Shown in pieces: positions 1-7,738 of a DNA stretch of 28,386 bases. This DNA comes from CAYWNA01 sp964459305. Lineage in GTDB: Bacteria; Planctomycetota; Planctomycetia; Pirellulales; Pirellulaceae. The position numbers and the translations under genes were made by a program. The DNA lies in assembly GCA_964459305.1 (NCBI GenBank), contig CAYWNA010000172.1:1-28386 (forward strand). The letters are read 5' to 3'. Under the pieces are notes generated by a model, which was not told the DNA's origin, did not search any database, and worked only from the letters and a program-made list of their open reading frames with translations. The number at the start of each line of letters is the position of its first letter. The first letter of the stretch is position 1.

Positions 1-510
1 GGGCCGGAGGAAATCGACAAAGGCGAGGCCGCCATGCCCGCACTGCCCAGCCTGGCCGAAGGCGGTGGTTTTTCTGTCGACTTCTGGATCAAACTAGACG
101 AGTTGTCTGCCGGCCAGATCTTTGCGGACAGCCGCGACGAGTCGGGCAAAGGCTTCGTAGTCAAGACAGCCGAGCACGGCACCATCCGAATCGAAATGAG
201 CGATGGCAAGAACGTGGGCTCCTGGGCCTGCGACCGGGGCGTCATCAAGCCCGGCGTCTGGCACCACGTGGCAATCATTATCGACGGCGCTCCAGACATC
301 ATCAGCTTCGTCGTCGACGGGCTCCTCTGCGACGGCGGCACGGCCTGCATCTACGGCTGGGGGCGTTTCAGTTCAGAGTTAGGCGACGTCAGCAGTTCGA
401 AGGGACTTCGCCTGGCGCCCTCGCTGGAAGGTCAGTTGAAGCGGCTACGAATCTACGATCGCTATCTCCGCACCTCCGAGGCAATCGGCAGTTTCCACGC
501 CGGGGCCTGA
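1..510 (+). CDS. LamG/concanavalin A-like domain protein, 3' end (5' partial)
   Basis: The reading frame is open from base 1 (GPEEIDKGEAA before the first ATG at 34), so this is the C-terminal end of a longer gene cut by the window edge. The residues show a LamG (concanavalin A-like) beta-sandwich: GFSVDFWIKLDEL near the start, a middle strand with VWHHVAIIIDG and FVVDG, and the closing LKRLRIYDRYLRTSEA strand that typically ends the domain. In planctomycetes this domain is often found C-terminal to a BNR/sialidase-type propeller, where it binds carbohydrate; that parent is inferred because the catalytic part lies outside the window. It converges on the broken gene at 527-745 with only 16 bases between their ends. 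Confidence 0.8.
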   Translation, partial: GPEEIDKGEAAMPALPSLAEGGGFSVDFWIKLDELSAGQIFADSRDESGKGFVVKTAEHGTIRIEMSDGKNVGSWACDRGVIKPGVWHHVAIIIDGAPDIISFVVDGLLCDGGTACIYGWGRFSSELGDVSSSKGLRLAPSLEGQLKRLRIYDRYLRTSEAIGSFHAGA

Positions 511-526
511 GTGCCAGCCAAGACTT

Positions 527-745
527 TCAGACGGATATCTCTGTCGAGATCGAGGGGTCCTTGATCGAATAGCACAGATCGCCGCCATTGTTCACGGGAC
601 CGACAAGCGGCTTGCTGACAGTCCAACGAACAGGAGCAGCGGAAAGGGGCCCTTCATCGGCCTGTTGAGGCTCTTCGCCCACGGCAGCGCAGAGGACCAC
701 GCCCGAAGTGCATAGCGCCACGATGGTCAACATGACACGTCTCAT
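527..745 (-). pseudogene. 5' stub of a secreted GH62-like glycosidase
   Basis: A 72-residue reading frame starts with a clear signal peptide (MRRVMLTIVALCTSGVVLCA) and runs into WTVSKPLVGPVNNGGD followed by YSIKDPSI. That segment resembles the first beta-propeller blade of GH62/GH43-like arabinofuranosidases, in which the Asp of the KDPS motif is part of the active site. The similarity stops at about position 545, and the last six residues (STEISV) look like read-through into unrelated DNA. A full enzyme would need roughly 300 more residues. The start codon overlaps the end of the upstream gene by four bases, so the two were one transcription unit. I read it as a gene whose 3' part was deleted. 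The family assignment from this short stretch is tentative. Confidence 0.55.
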
Positions 746-2046
746 ACTTTTTCTTCACGGTTGTGAGTAGAGCCGAGATACGGATCAGCGGCGGACGTGG
801 CGTAGTTCAATTGCAGCTTGTCGCCTTGGAAGATCAGCGGTTTGGTCAGGAGTGTCCCGCCTTGGTACGGAGCGTTGACGGAAACGAATCCGTCGGCCCT
901 CAACGCCAATCGTTCGATATGGACCGTTGGCAGCGAGTAATGTCGCGAGCAATACAACGAGACTTCATTCGTGCCGGTGGGAATGACCAGTGGAGCGATC
1001 GTCTGAGTGCGGCCGAACCAGTTGTTCTTGTCAGTGCCGGGGCGAATGAAGCCTTCCATGAATGTGCGATCGTATTTCGTGCCACCACGCGTTGACATGA
1101 AGACGGCATCCGAAACGCCTTTGTTCCACGTCGGCAAACCGGCCGCCCGAAAATCGGCATCACTGCGCGAGTTGCGACCGGGGAAGTAGCGCATGGGGAA
1201 CGACAAGTAAATGTGCGGCGCGCGGAAATACGGCTTCGTCGCGTTGGTGTAGAGTTCCTCCATCGGAGTGTCGCCGTAGGTCATGTATTGCGGTGGGCTC
1301 CAGTGGATGAGGTCGTCGGACGTGTGCCGGCGAATCTGCCGCGTGCGCGGTGCGACATCGTGTGCCTGAACCTTGTCTGGGTTTTCGTCCCACCAGCGCG
1401 TGTAGAGGACGTAGCAGTTTTCGGTCTCGTTCCAGAACGCGACGCTTACCGTATCGAAAACGTGAATGCCCTGCCGAGGGTACTTGATGACCGAATCTGG
1501 ATGAAAGTCCTGCCAGTGGATTCCGTCCGCCGAGACGAGGATTTTCAACTCAAATAGAGTGGGCAGCGTCAGTGCTTTGTAACGCTGATCCGCTGGAATG
1601 CCGGGGCGAGTATCGAGAAACGGCGCCAAGTGGCTTGTCCCGTTTCCCGGAGGAAACAGCATGTTGTTGTCTCGCGAGCCGTCGAATTCGTGCAAGTTCA
1701 GGTTGGGCCGTGTCCACTCAAGGCCGTCCTTGCTTTCGGCGTAGCACCAGCGTTCTTCCTTCTCGTTGGATTGAGCACGGTAGTACATCCGGTAGATATC
1801 GCCGTCCTGAAACATCGAAAAGACCGCGCTGTACTTACCTTCCCACGGCTTGTCAAATCGAATCGCCGGCCCTTTGGACTGCGGCGAGTGCAGTTTGAGC
1901 GCGACGCCGTTCAACTGGTCAATCAGATAATGGTCAACGAACAACTCGCGGCGCGATCCGATGTCGATCGGCTCGGACGCGCGGCACATGGATGCGGGCA
2001 TCAAGCCGAAGCACGCCAATAGGACACACTGAATTCGAAATCTCAT
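742..2046 (-). CDS. Secreted glycosyl hydrolase-like (five-bladed propeller) protein, C-terminus apparently truncated
   Basis: The start is ATG at 2046 (MRFRIQCVLLACFG), with GGAG about seven bases upstream; the longer frame reaching 2157 has no such site. A signal peptide ends near CRASEP. The mature protein opens with IDIGSRRELFVDHYLID, the usual opening of a large planctomycete family of secreted glycosyl hydrolase-like proteins related to GH32/43 propellers. Several FxDxRPG and SxDGIHW-type blade motifs follow. The C-terminal sandwich begins (GGTLLTKPLIFQGDKLQLNY) and then stops abruptly after ATSAA; the last 14 residues look like former intergenic DNA. The homologous C-terminal fragment at 12137-12563 continues about 85 residues further, which supports a 3' deletion. 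The propeller is intact, so activity is possible. The substrate is unknown. Confidence 0.75.
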   Translation of the reverse strand: MRFRIQCVLLACFGLMPASMCRASEPIDIGSRRELFVDHYLIDQLNGVALKLHSPQSKGPAIRFDKPWEGKYSAVFSMFQDGDIYRMYYRAQSNEKEERWCYAESKDGLEWTRPNLNLHEFDGSRDNNMLFPPGNGTSHLAPFLDTRPGIPADQRYKALTLPTLFELKILVSADGIHWQDFHPDSVIKYPRQGIHVFDTVSVAFWNETENCYVLYTRWWDENPDKVQAHDVAPRTRQIRRHTSDDLIHWSPPQYMTYGDTPMEELYTNATKPYFRAPHIYLSFPMRYFPGRNSRSDADFRAAGLPTWNKGVSDAVFMSTRGGTKYDRTFMEGFIRPGTDKNNWFGRTQTIAPLVIPTGTNEVSLYCSRHYSLPTVHIERLALRADGFVSVNAPYQGGTLLTKPLIFQGDKLQLNYATSAADPYLGSTHNREEKV

Positions 2047-2583
2047 GTCGGGTCTCCGGTGGGTAGATGCATCCGATTTTGAGCTGCTTTCATTGCACTC
2101 ACTTCTCTCACTTTTCCCACAGAAAACTCGGTCCACACGCCAGTGCGTATTCGCCACGTGGATTATCCCTTCCTTGCACGCACTGTCGCACCTATTCCGG
2201 TAGCTACGGTCGCCAGACGTGGTTTCCGCTGCCGTTCCACGCTCTGGCGGCCGTAGCTACGACAACAATTGATCGAGTGCCCGTATCGTCGGGGATGAGA
2301 GACTCCTTGATTGTTAACCTGGCATAAGTCATGTTACTCAAAGATGCCGTCGGGATCACTGTCCTCTGCCAACCGTAGTCTTGGCCTTTGCTGCCGCTTG
2401 CGCTACTTCTGCGGCAGAGCCGAAGGCGCCCCAGAACAACAAGAGCTCAAGGCCGCGGGTACAAACCGGTCAACCCAACCTTGAGGCGGCGCTGTCTGCG
2501 GCTGGATCCGGCCTCGACAGTCTCGCGAGACTGAACGTCACGCTGAGCCACTACAGATGCCTGCTTCCGTCCGAACGAGACAT
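2047..2583. other. Gene-poor interval of about 540 bases
   Basis: No convincing gene is seen here. It contains the strong palindrome at 2200-2260. Near 2375-2440 on the plus strand a stretch reads like a lipoprotein-style signal peptide (LAFAAACATSAAEPKAP) but continues into low-complexity sequence with no recognisable domain, so it may be the 5' relic of a secreted protein. Confidence 0.5.
2200..2260. repeat. Long near-perfect palindrome (stem-loop), MITE- or REP-like
   Basis: The left arm 2200-2222 begins GTAGCTACGG and the right arm 2237-2260 ends CCGTAGCTAC. They pair over 23 bases with one T.G wobble and one bulged base (C2242), leaving a 14-base loop (2223-2236). There is no T-run after it, so it is not a typical intrinsic terminator. 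It lies in non-coding DNA. Dispersed palindromes of this kind are mobilised by REP-associated transposases or behave as MITEs in many genomes; which applies here cannot be judged from one copy. Confidence 0.7.
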
Positions 2584-2822
2584 TCAACTTGGCCGGAGTA
2601 GTCGATTTGCGTTCTTGTGCGTGATCGCATTTTCTTGAGCCGGGGACAGATTTGATTCGCGCAGCTTCAACGTCGCGGACTCCAGATGGAACAGCGGCAA
2701 ATGCGAGCCAAAGAGAAGCCGCTCGGCAGGCACGTTTTGGAGCAGCTTGGCCACGCCGCCGACGCCCTCCAATGTAGCGATCTCAAAGTAGACTTGGCCT
2801 GCTTCGATCAGATTGCCGATAG
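2584..2822 (-). pseudogene. 3' fragment of a second amidohydrolase (TIM-barrel)
   Basis: The frame reads NLIEAGQVYFEIATLEG, then AERLLFGSHLPLFHLESA and ends NANRLLRPS. This is the characteristic last quarter of an Amidohydro_2 (metal-dependent hydrolase, TIM barrel) protein, in which the GSD metal ligand position of many relatives is GSH. No start codon and none of the N-terminal metal-binding HxH region is present. The readable similarity begins at about 2822, overlapping the last codons of the intact amidohydrolase 2808-3725, whose TGA stop is used out of frame. The simplest reading is a tandem pair of amidohydrolase genes in which a deletion removed the first three quarters of the downstream gene. 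Confidence 0.7.
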
Positions 2823-3725
2823 GATCGGGCGCAGCATGCGTCGGATGTTTCCGCTCAAGATCAGCCTCTTGGCCTCATCGGGTATGTCAGCACCGTAGAC
2901 TTTTGCCAATTGCGATGCGTAGCTGCGTCCTCCAAAATCACTGCCGTAGATTACTCGCTCGCCCCCAAGTTCGCGAACGGCCATTTCGACCATGCCCGCC
3001 GTGGGATCACTGCCACATATTTCCGCCACAACGTTGTCTGCCGCACGTATGGCGCGGATCCCCGTTTCCCAATTCCCGCCGCCAACGTGAGCCGCAATGA
3101 ACGATGCTTGGGGATGGCGCGCGGCAAGCTCTGCAAGATCCAGCGGTGTCGACTCGCCGGGAAGATTGCCGGTGACTTTGACGTATGTGTGCTGGAGTAT
3201 TGGCGCCTTCAGCTCCATCGCGCGCTCGACAATCGGATCTAAACGCCTATCGTTGCAGCGCACCGCGACCCAGAGCTTGATGCCGACCATCGGCCCATCT
3301 GCCACGCATCGGTTCAGTTCTTCCAGGCTTTCTTTCACGTGTTGCGGATTGAGATAGACGAAGCCCAACGCGCGGCCGTCGGCGTGTTCGACCGCTCGCA
3401 GCACCTGGTCGTTCTGGCGACGCATGTCCTCTGGCGACGGGTCGTGGGACCACGGAAAGCCCATGAAAACGATCAATCGCTGGATTCCCATGCGGTCGGC
3501 AATGGAAAGCAGCTTGGCGATTCGCTCCTCAGGCGATCCGACCACGCCGCTCAGGTGACCGTGCGCGTCCCAAACTACGTGTTCAGTCGGTTCGCGCCGT
3601 GCCTGCTCAGCAAGCAACGGCCGGAGCTTAGCAGCGCCCACAGCGGCAGCCGTCACCTGCGCGGTGCCAACAAGCACATCACGCCGGCTGATTCTCGAAT
3701 TCAAAGATCGCGTTTCTCTGACCAT
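2808..3725 (-). CDS. Tat-exported amidohydrolase (Amidohydro_2, TIM barrel)
   Basis: A 305-residue protein with an N-terminal twin-arginine leader (ISRRDVLVG then an Ala-rich stretch), pointing to export in folded form. The expected metal site of amidohydrolase TIM barrels is complete: HxH at residues 55-57 (DAHGH), His179 (LQHTYVK), His213 (AAHVGGG) and Asp263 (YGSDFGG). Members hydrolyse amide, ester or lactone bonds or decarboxylate ring acids; the substrate cannot be told. The start ATG at 3725 has GGAGG about 12 bases upstream, somewhat far. The last few residues (SAI) may be altered because the gene runs directly into the remnant of a second amidohydrolase; the barrel itself appears complete. 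It lies downstream of the toroid gene 3782-5371 in the same direction. Confidence 0.85.
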   Translation of the reverse strand: MVRETRSLNSRISRRDVLVGTAQVTAAAVGAAKLRPLLAEQARREPTEHVVWDAHGHLSGVVGSPEERIAKLLSIADRMGIQRLIVFMGFPWSHDPSPEDMRRQNDQVLRAVEHADGRALGFVYLNPQHVKESLEELNRCVADGPMVGIKLWVAVRCNDRRLDPIVERAMELKAPILQHTYVKVTGNLPGESTPLDLAELAARHPQASFIAAHVGGGNWETGIRAIRAADNVVAEICGSDPTAGMVEMAVRELGGERVIYGSDFGGRSYASQLAKVYGADIPDEAKRLILSGNIRRMLRPILSAI

Positions 3726-3781
3726 CGATGACTGGTGCCTCCGAACTGAGCAGTAAGACCCCGTTCCCTTTTTTCAGACCT

Positions 3782-5371
3782 CTACTTCGCCAATTGCTTC
3801 TGCCGCCGATACAGCCGCGCATACATCGCGGCCAGATGCCCGTATGGCTCCTTCTTGTCGTGCCCGTATCCCGTTTTCTCATCGTATCGGTGCACGGCGA
3901 AGATTCGGTGCATGATATCGAAGATCCGTGGATCGAACTCGCACAACTCAAGCCAGCCTCCGCCGGCGATGTTGTGGGTCCCTTTCTGATTCCGGTCGCC
4001 GTTGACGCGATCGGTGAGATCGTTCGACTCAGGCACCCATAGGTTCTTGGTGAAGGTTGCCGCAAGGCGTCCCATGTCTTCTTCGTTGAACACAATGCCG
4101 CGACGATAGGCCTGTACGGCGAACTCGACCTCCCACGCGGCGTGAGACATGTCTTCGTCGTATTTCGCGGGCGAGTAGGCCGGTGTGTTGTCGCTTAGCG
4201 CATCAGCCTTGGTCCAGCCGTTCTTGCCAGAGCCCCACCAGTACTGCCACACGTAAGCCCCGTTGTCGCGTAGCTCCAGCTCGTTCTTGAACAGGCGGCC
4301 GATGCGATGCGCTTTGTCGCGATATGCCGGCTTTCCCGTCAGGTCGTGCAAATCGAGAAGCACCTGGCCGACCGCACCGAGGTAGTTCAGCGGCGCGCCG
4401 ACACCATCGCACCAAAACGGTTCGCCCTTGGGTATCAACAGATAGTATCCTTCGCCCTCACCAGGACCGTTCCGCCAACAAGACTCCCACGTGGCCAGCG
4501 ACTCCTCGGCCGCCGAGATGTAACGCTGGGCGGCTTGGCCGAAATCCGCCTGGAGACTCTGGTCGCGCTCGACGAGCGACGCAAAGCGCGTCATCGGCGA
4601 GTAGATAGGCCCGATGTAGCCCTGGTAGCCTACGCGGTGGGCAACGAGCGGAATGTCTCGCACTGGTCGCAATGTCTTCTGCTCCGGAACTGCGTCCGCT
4701 CGGAGATCGGTGACGACCAGGAGGAAAGAGGGCGCCTCGGCCAACTTCCGAGAAAAGTCGCGGTCGGCAACATAGTCGGGGTGGTTAACCACGGCCTCCA
4801 CGTAGCGGGGCGATTTAGGATCCAAACTGAGGTTGTCGAAGGTCTGTCGCCCACGGTTGAGTTTCTCCCAGTACTTGTTACCGTGCGATAGCCGCCAGGT
4901 ACTTGGCTCGGTGCCTCGCTCGATGGTGACGCGGGTCTGATTGTTATAAGCATAGCGGATCGATCGGATCGCCAAAGCGTCGCGATTCCGGTCGTCCCGC
5001 AGGGTGGCGGTCGCCATTGTGTAATTGCCGGCGATGCCCCAGAGCGGGCGGCTGCGCCCCGCATAGTCCTGCCTGCCGAGCGCGTCGTCCCGCACCGCGA
5101 GGATGCCGTCGGCAAGTGCAACGAATCGGCGCAGGTATCCCCGGTCCTCCGTAGCCTGGTACATATCGAGATACGCTCGGAGCACATACGCCTGGTTCCA
5201 CGCCATGCCGTCACCTTCGAGAGCCTCCAGGTCCCTCGCCTTGTCCATCTGGCCAGCCATCTCGTCAAAGCGTTCCCTTGTGAAGTGGAACGTCTCATCG
5301 GCGCCAGCGGCCGGGGATGTCCCCATCCATGTGACCATCACGACCAGCCAACTCACGAGCAGTGCTTGCAT
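3782..5371 (-). CDS. Secreted alpha/alpha-toroid (six-hairpin-like) protein, probable glycan-active enzyme
   Basis: The protein has 529 residues and a signal peptide (MQALLVSWLVVMVTWMGTSPAAGA). The body is a series of paired helices with aromatic-rich turns (EGDGMAWNQAYVLRAYLDMYQAT, GVGAPLNYLGAVGQVLLDLH, MSHAAWEVEFAVQAY, GGGWLELCEFD). This is the pattern of alpha/alpha-toroid glycosidases, lyases and glucuronyl C5-epimerase-like proteins. No family-defining catalytic motif was recognised, so the activity is left open: it may hydrolyse or epimerise a uronate-containing glycan. The start ATG at 5371 has GAGG about 12 bases upstream. The LacI-type pseudogene lies 50 bases upstream in the same direction, and the amidohydrolase lies 56 bases downstream, suggesting one operon read away from the regulator. 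The gene appears intact. Confidence 0.75.
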   Translation of the reverse strand: MQALLVSWLVVMVTWMGTSPAAGADETFHFTRERFDEMAGQMDKARDLEALEGDGMAWNQAYVLRAYLDMYQATEDRGYLRRFVALADGILAVRDDALGRQDYAGRSRPLWGIAGNYTMATATLRDDRNRDALAIRSIRYAYNNQTRVTIERGTEPSTWRLSHGNKYWEKLNRGRQTFDNLSLDPKSPRYVEAVVNHPDYVADRDFSRKLAEAPSFLLVVTDLRADAVPEQKTLRPVRDIPLVAHRVGYQGYIGPIYSPMTRFASLVERDQSLQADFGQAAQRYISAAEESLATWESCWRNGPGEGEGYYLLIPKGEPFWCDGVGAPLNYLGAVGQVLLDLHDLTGKPAYRDKAHRIGRLFKNELELRDNGAYVWQYWWGSGKNGWTKADALSDNTPAYSPAKYDEDMSHAAWEVEFAVQAYRRGIVFNEEDMGRLAATFTKNLWVPESNDLTDRVNGDRNQKGTHNIAGGGWLELCEFDPRIFDIMHRIFAVHRYDEKTGYGHDKKEPYGHLAAMYARLYRRQKQLAK

Positions 5372-5420
5372 CAGACCGTGGTATCCTCTATTGACTATTG
5401 CACTTTAGGGCAGACGGCAG

Positions 5421-5787
5421 TCACGTCGATTCGCGCACGATCAGTCTGGGTTGGATTGTCACTGTTCGTTGCGTCGGCGGGAGCGTGTCGTCTTCATTCA
5501 TTTTGATTGCAAGGTCGAGTGCTGCCTTAGCGTACTCCGGGTGATTCTGATCGACCGTGGTCAGCGGCGGGTCGATCACTGTCGCCACGTCGAGATTGTC
5601 GTAGCCAACCACGGCGACGTCCGCCGGAACGCGCAAACCGCGGTCCTTGAGGCGCTGGATCAAGCCCGCCGCCCACACGCACATTGGTGCCGCTTCCATG
5701 GAGCACGTGTGAGACCGTGACGCGGGACACGTCGGCACGCTTGGCGACATCGATTAGTCGAGCAGGGCCCCTTGCTTTGGCGGCCAT
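5421..5787 (-). pseudogene. LacI-family transcriptional repressor with internal deletion and frame change
   Basis: From ATG 5787 the first frame gives the LacI-type helix-turn-helix: RLIDVAKRADVSRVTVSHVL then HGSGTNVRV. Normal sequence then stops. In the next frame the last 85 or so residues of a LacI/GalR protein follow: AAGLIQRLKDRGLRVP, ADVAVVGYDN, PPLTTVDQN, ending LIVREST. About 200 residues of the periplasmic-binding-like sensor domain that should lie between them are missing, and the join near 5660-5685 shifts the frame. Family members are about 340 residues. The encoded protein could at most be a DNA-binding head with a nonsense tail. The gene would have controlled the adjacent sugar-related genes on both sides. 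Confidence 0.85.
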
Positions 5788-5938
5788 CACAACCCCATCC
5801 TACTTGGCAGTCTTCCCATGCCTAACTGTTGTCACACATGCCGATTGCGTCAAGGTCGGCATCGTCCCCCGATCGTGTGCCACGCACTGTTTGCGTCGTG
5901 ACTTGCACGGGAAAAGAGTTGACGGAGGCGGTCACGAT

Positions 5939-5962
5939 CGTTAAGTTACCGGTGATTAAACG
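5939..5962. promoter_or_regulatory. Candidate LacI-family operator (24-base imperfect palindrome with central CG)
   Basis: The half-sites CGTTAAGTTACC and GGTGATTAAACG match as an inverted repeat at 9 of 12 positions around a central CG dinucleotide (5950/5951). A central CG is the hallmark of operators bound by LacI/GalR proteins, whose hinge helices insert there. The site lies between the divergent LacI-type gene (starts 5787) and the DegT gene (starts 6145), about 150 and 180 bases from the two starts, a fitting place for control of both. Binding is inferred, not shown. Confidence 0.45.
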
Positions 5963-6144
5963 TGCTATCAAATTCCTGTCAAGTCAAGCCCGCGGAAATG
6001 CATTTTGGTCGCGTCAGCGGCCCTCACCCGCACCTTTTGGTCGAAGCTTGCGGGGCGGGCAATCTTGTGTGGCAGAACGAATAAGAGAATTGCGCATATC
6101 GGTGCGACACGTTTCAATTGTTGCATTGCACTGGAGGATTTGGA

Positions 6145-7473
6145 ATGAATGGGAAGAACTCGATGTCGCGGAGACGGTTTGTTGCAGGCGCCTCCGGCTT
6201 GGTGTTGGCTGGTGCGGTCAAGGGCGGCGGACTGTCCGCTGCAGCCCCCGAAACTTCCAAGTTGGCCAGAGACGGTGGCCCCAAGGCCATCACGAAGTTA
6301 CCCCCGGAAGCGCCTCGGTGGGGCGAAATCGAACTCAAACAGCTTGCGGAGACGCTTAAGCAGAACTCGCTCTTCTACTGGAAGGGACCGCAAACCGAAC
6401 TGTTCAAGGAGCGGTTCAAGGAGGTCTGTCCGGTCAAATACGCTCACACGGTCTCCTCCGGCACTGCCGCGATCCACACTGCCGTGGGCGCGATCGGCAT
6501 CGGGCTAGGGGACGAGGTGATCACCTCGCCCGTCACCGATATCGGGACCGTGATCGGTGTCATCTACCAACAGGGCGTGCCCGTATTCGCCGACCTTGGA
6601 AAAGGCACGCACGTTCTCGACGTGGCGGACGTCGAGCGGCGGATTACGCCCAAGACCAAGGCGATCATCGCGGTCCATCTGGCCGGCAACCCCTGCGATA
6701 TGGACGCGCTCAGGGCCGTGGCCGACCGCCACAAGTTGTTTTTGATCGAGGACTGCTGCCAGGCGTGGGGAGCCAAGTACCGCGGTCGGCCGATCGGCAC
6801 CGTGGGAGACTTCGCATGTTTCTCGCTCCAGCATACCAAGCACGTCACCACCGGCGATGGCGGGATCGTGGGAACCAATAGCGAGCGATTCGGGCCCCTT
6901 TTGCAGCCATTCGGTGACAAGGGTGCCAAGCGGTCCGGCAAGCGGGAATTCCCCATGTTCGCCACCAACTACCGCATGAGCGAACTACAGGCTGCCGTGG
7001 CGGCCGCCCAATTGACGCGGCTGGAAGGGATCGCCGCCAAACGCGCCCGATTGGGTAGACTGCTCACCGAGAAGATCTCTGACTTACCGGGCGTCATTCC
7101 CCACGAGGTCCATCCCGAGGACCGCCACGTCTGTTGGTTCTACATGTTCCGCGTCGTGCCCGAGGCTCTCAAGTGCAACCGCTCGGTATTCACCAGGGCT
7201 CTTTGGGCCGAAGGCGCCTCGGTGTCCGGCGGCTACATCAAGGTGCCCCTCTATGGCGAAGCCGTCTTCCAGAACCATGGCTTTTTCGCCGGGCGTTGGC
7301 CGGTCAAGGAGATGGGCCTGACCGACATGGATTTCACCAAGCACAAATGTCCCAACGCGGAGTCAATGCTGGTAGAGGGAATCCGTGTACACATCAAGGA
7401 ATATATGACCGAGGAGTACATCCTCCAGGTGGCGGAAGCCATTCGGAAAGTGGCGCGTCACTACGCGGTGTGA
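6145..7473 (+). CDS. Tat-exported DegT/DnrJ/EryC1/StrS-family aminotransferase (first of pair)
   Basis: The start ATG at 6145 is fixed by GGAGG seven bases upstream (6133-6137) and gives 442 residues beginning with a twin-arginine leader (SRRRFVAGASG, then a hydrophobic Ala/Gly stretch). The body is a fold-type I PLP enzyme of the DegT sugar-aminotransferase family. Asp203 in IEDCCQAWG contacts the PLP ring nitrogen. Lys232 in FSLQHTKHVTTGDGG is the Schiff-base lysine, so the active site is complete. Relatives aminate keto-sugars in the cytoplasm during cell-surface glycan synthesis; here the leader predicts export of the PLP-loaded enzyme. It is divergent from the LacI-type gene and followed after 265 bases by a paralogue. 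The true reaction is unknown; Tat-tagged DegT proteins are a known oddity of planctomycetes. Confidence 0.9.
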   Translation: MNGKNSMSRRRFVAGASGLVLAGAVKGGGLSAAAPETSKLARDGGPKAITKLPPEAPRWGEIELKQLAETLKQNSLFYWKGPQTELFKERFKEVCPVKYAHTVSSGTAAIHTAVGAIGIGLGDEVITSPVTDIGTVIGVIYQQGVPVFADLGKGTHVLDVADVERRITPKTKAIIAVHLAGNPCDMDALRAVADRHKLFLIEDCCQAWGAKYRGRPIGTVGDFACFSLQHTKHVTTGDGGIVGTNSERFGPLLQPFGDKGAKRSGKREFPMFATNYRMSELQAAVAAAQLTRLEGIAAKRARLGRLLTEKISDLPGVIPHEVHPEDRHVCWFYMFRVVPEALKCNRSVFTRALWAEGASVSGGYIKVPLYGEAVFQNHGFFAGRWPVKEMGLTDMDFTKHKCPNAESMLVEGIRVHIKEYMTEEYILQVAEAIRKVARHYAV

Positions 7474-7738
7474 GCTGCGACGGCCGGTCCCCAACCGTGC
7501 CTCGAAAGCCGTCAGTCGACCGGCGCACCGGACGGAATCGGCCCTACCGCCGTGGGGTCGCGGTGGCTGCCACAACACAAACGACCCGGTGAACGCTTAC
7601 AATGCAGTGAGCCCAGTTGGCGGTTCTTAGATTCGTTGGAATCCGGACGTTCGCCGATTACACCACTATCCCAGCGGAAAGGGCGCCAGATTTGGAGCGC
7701 AAGCCGCTCAACCGAACTGATCCCACTAGGAGGTAGCC

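Noticed and set aside
2381..2638. 85-residue plus-strand frame beginning AFAAACATSAAEP
   Set aside because: The start resembles a signal peptide, but no domain, ribosome-binding site or conserved motif follows; it may be only a 5' relic, and is mentioned under the interval instead of called.
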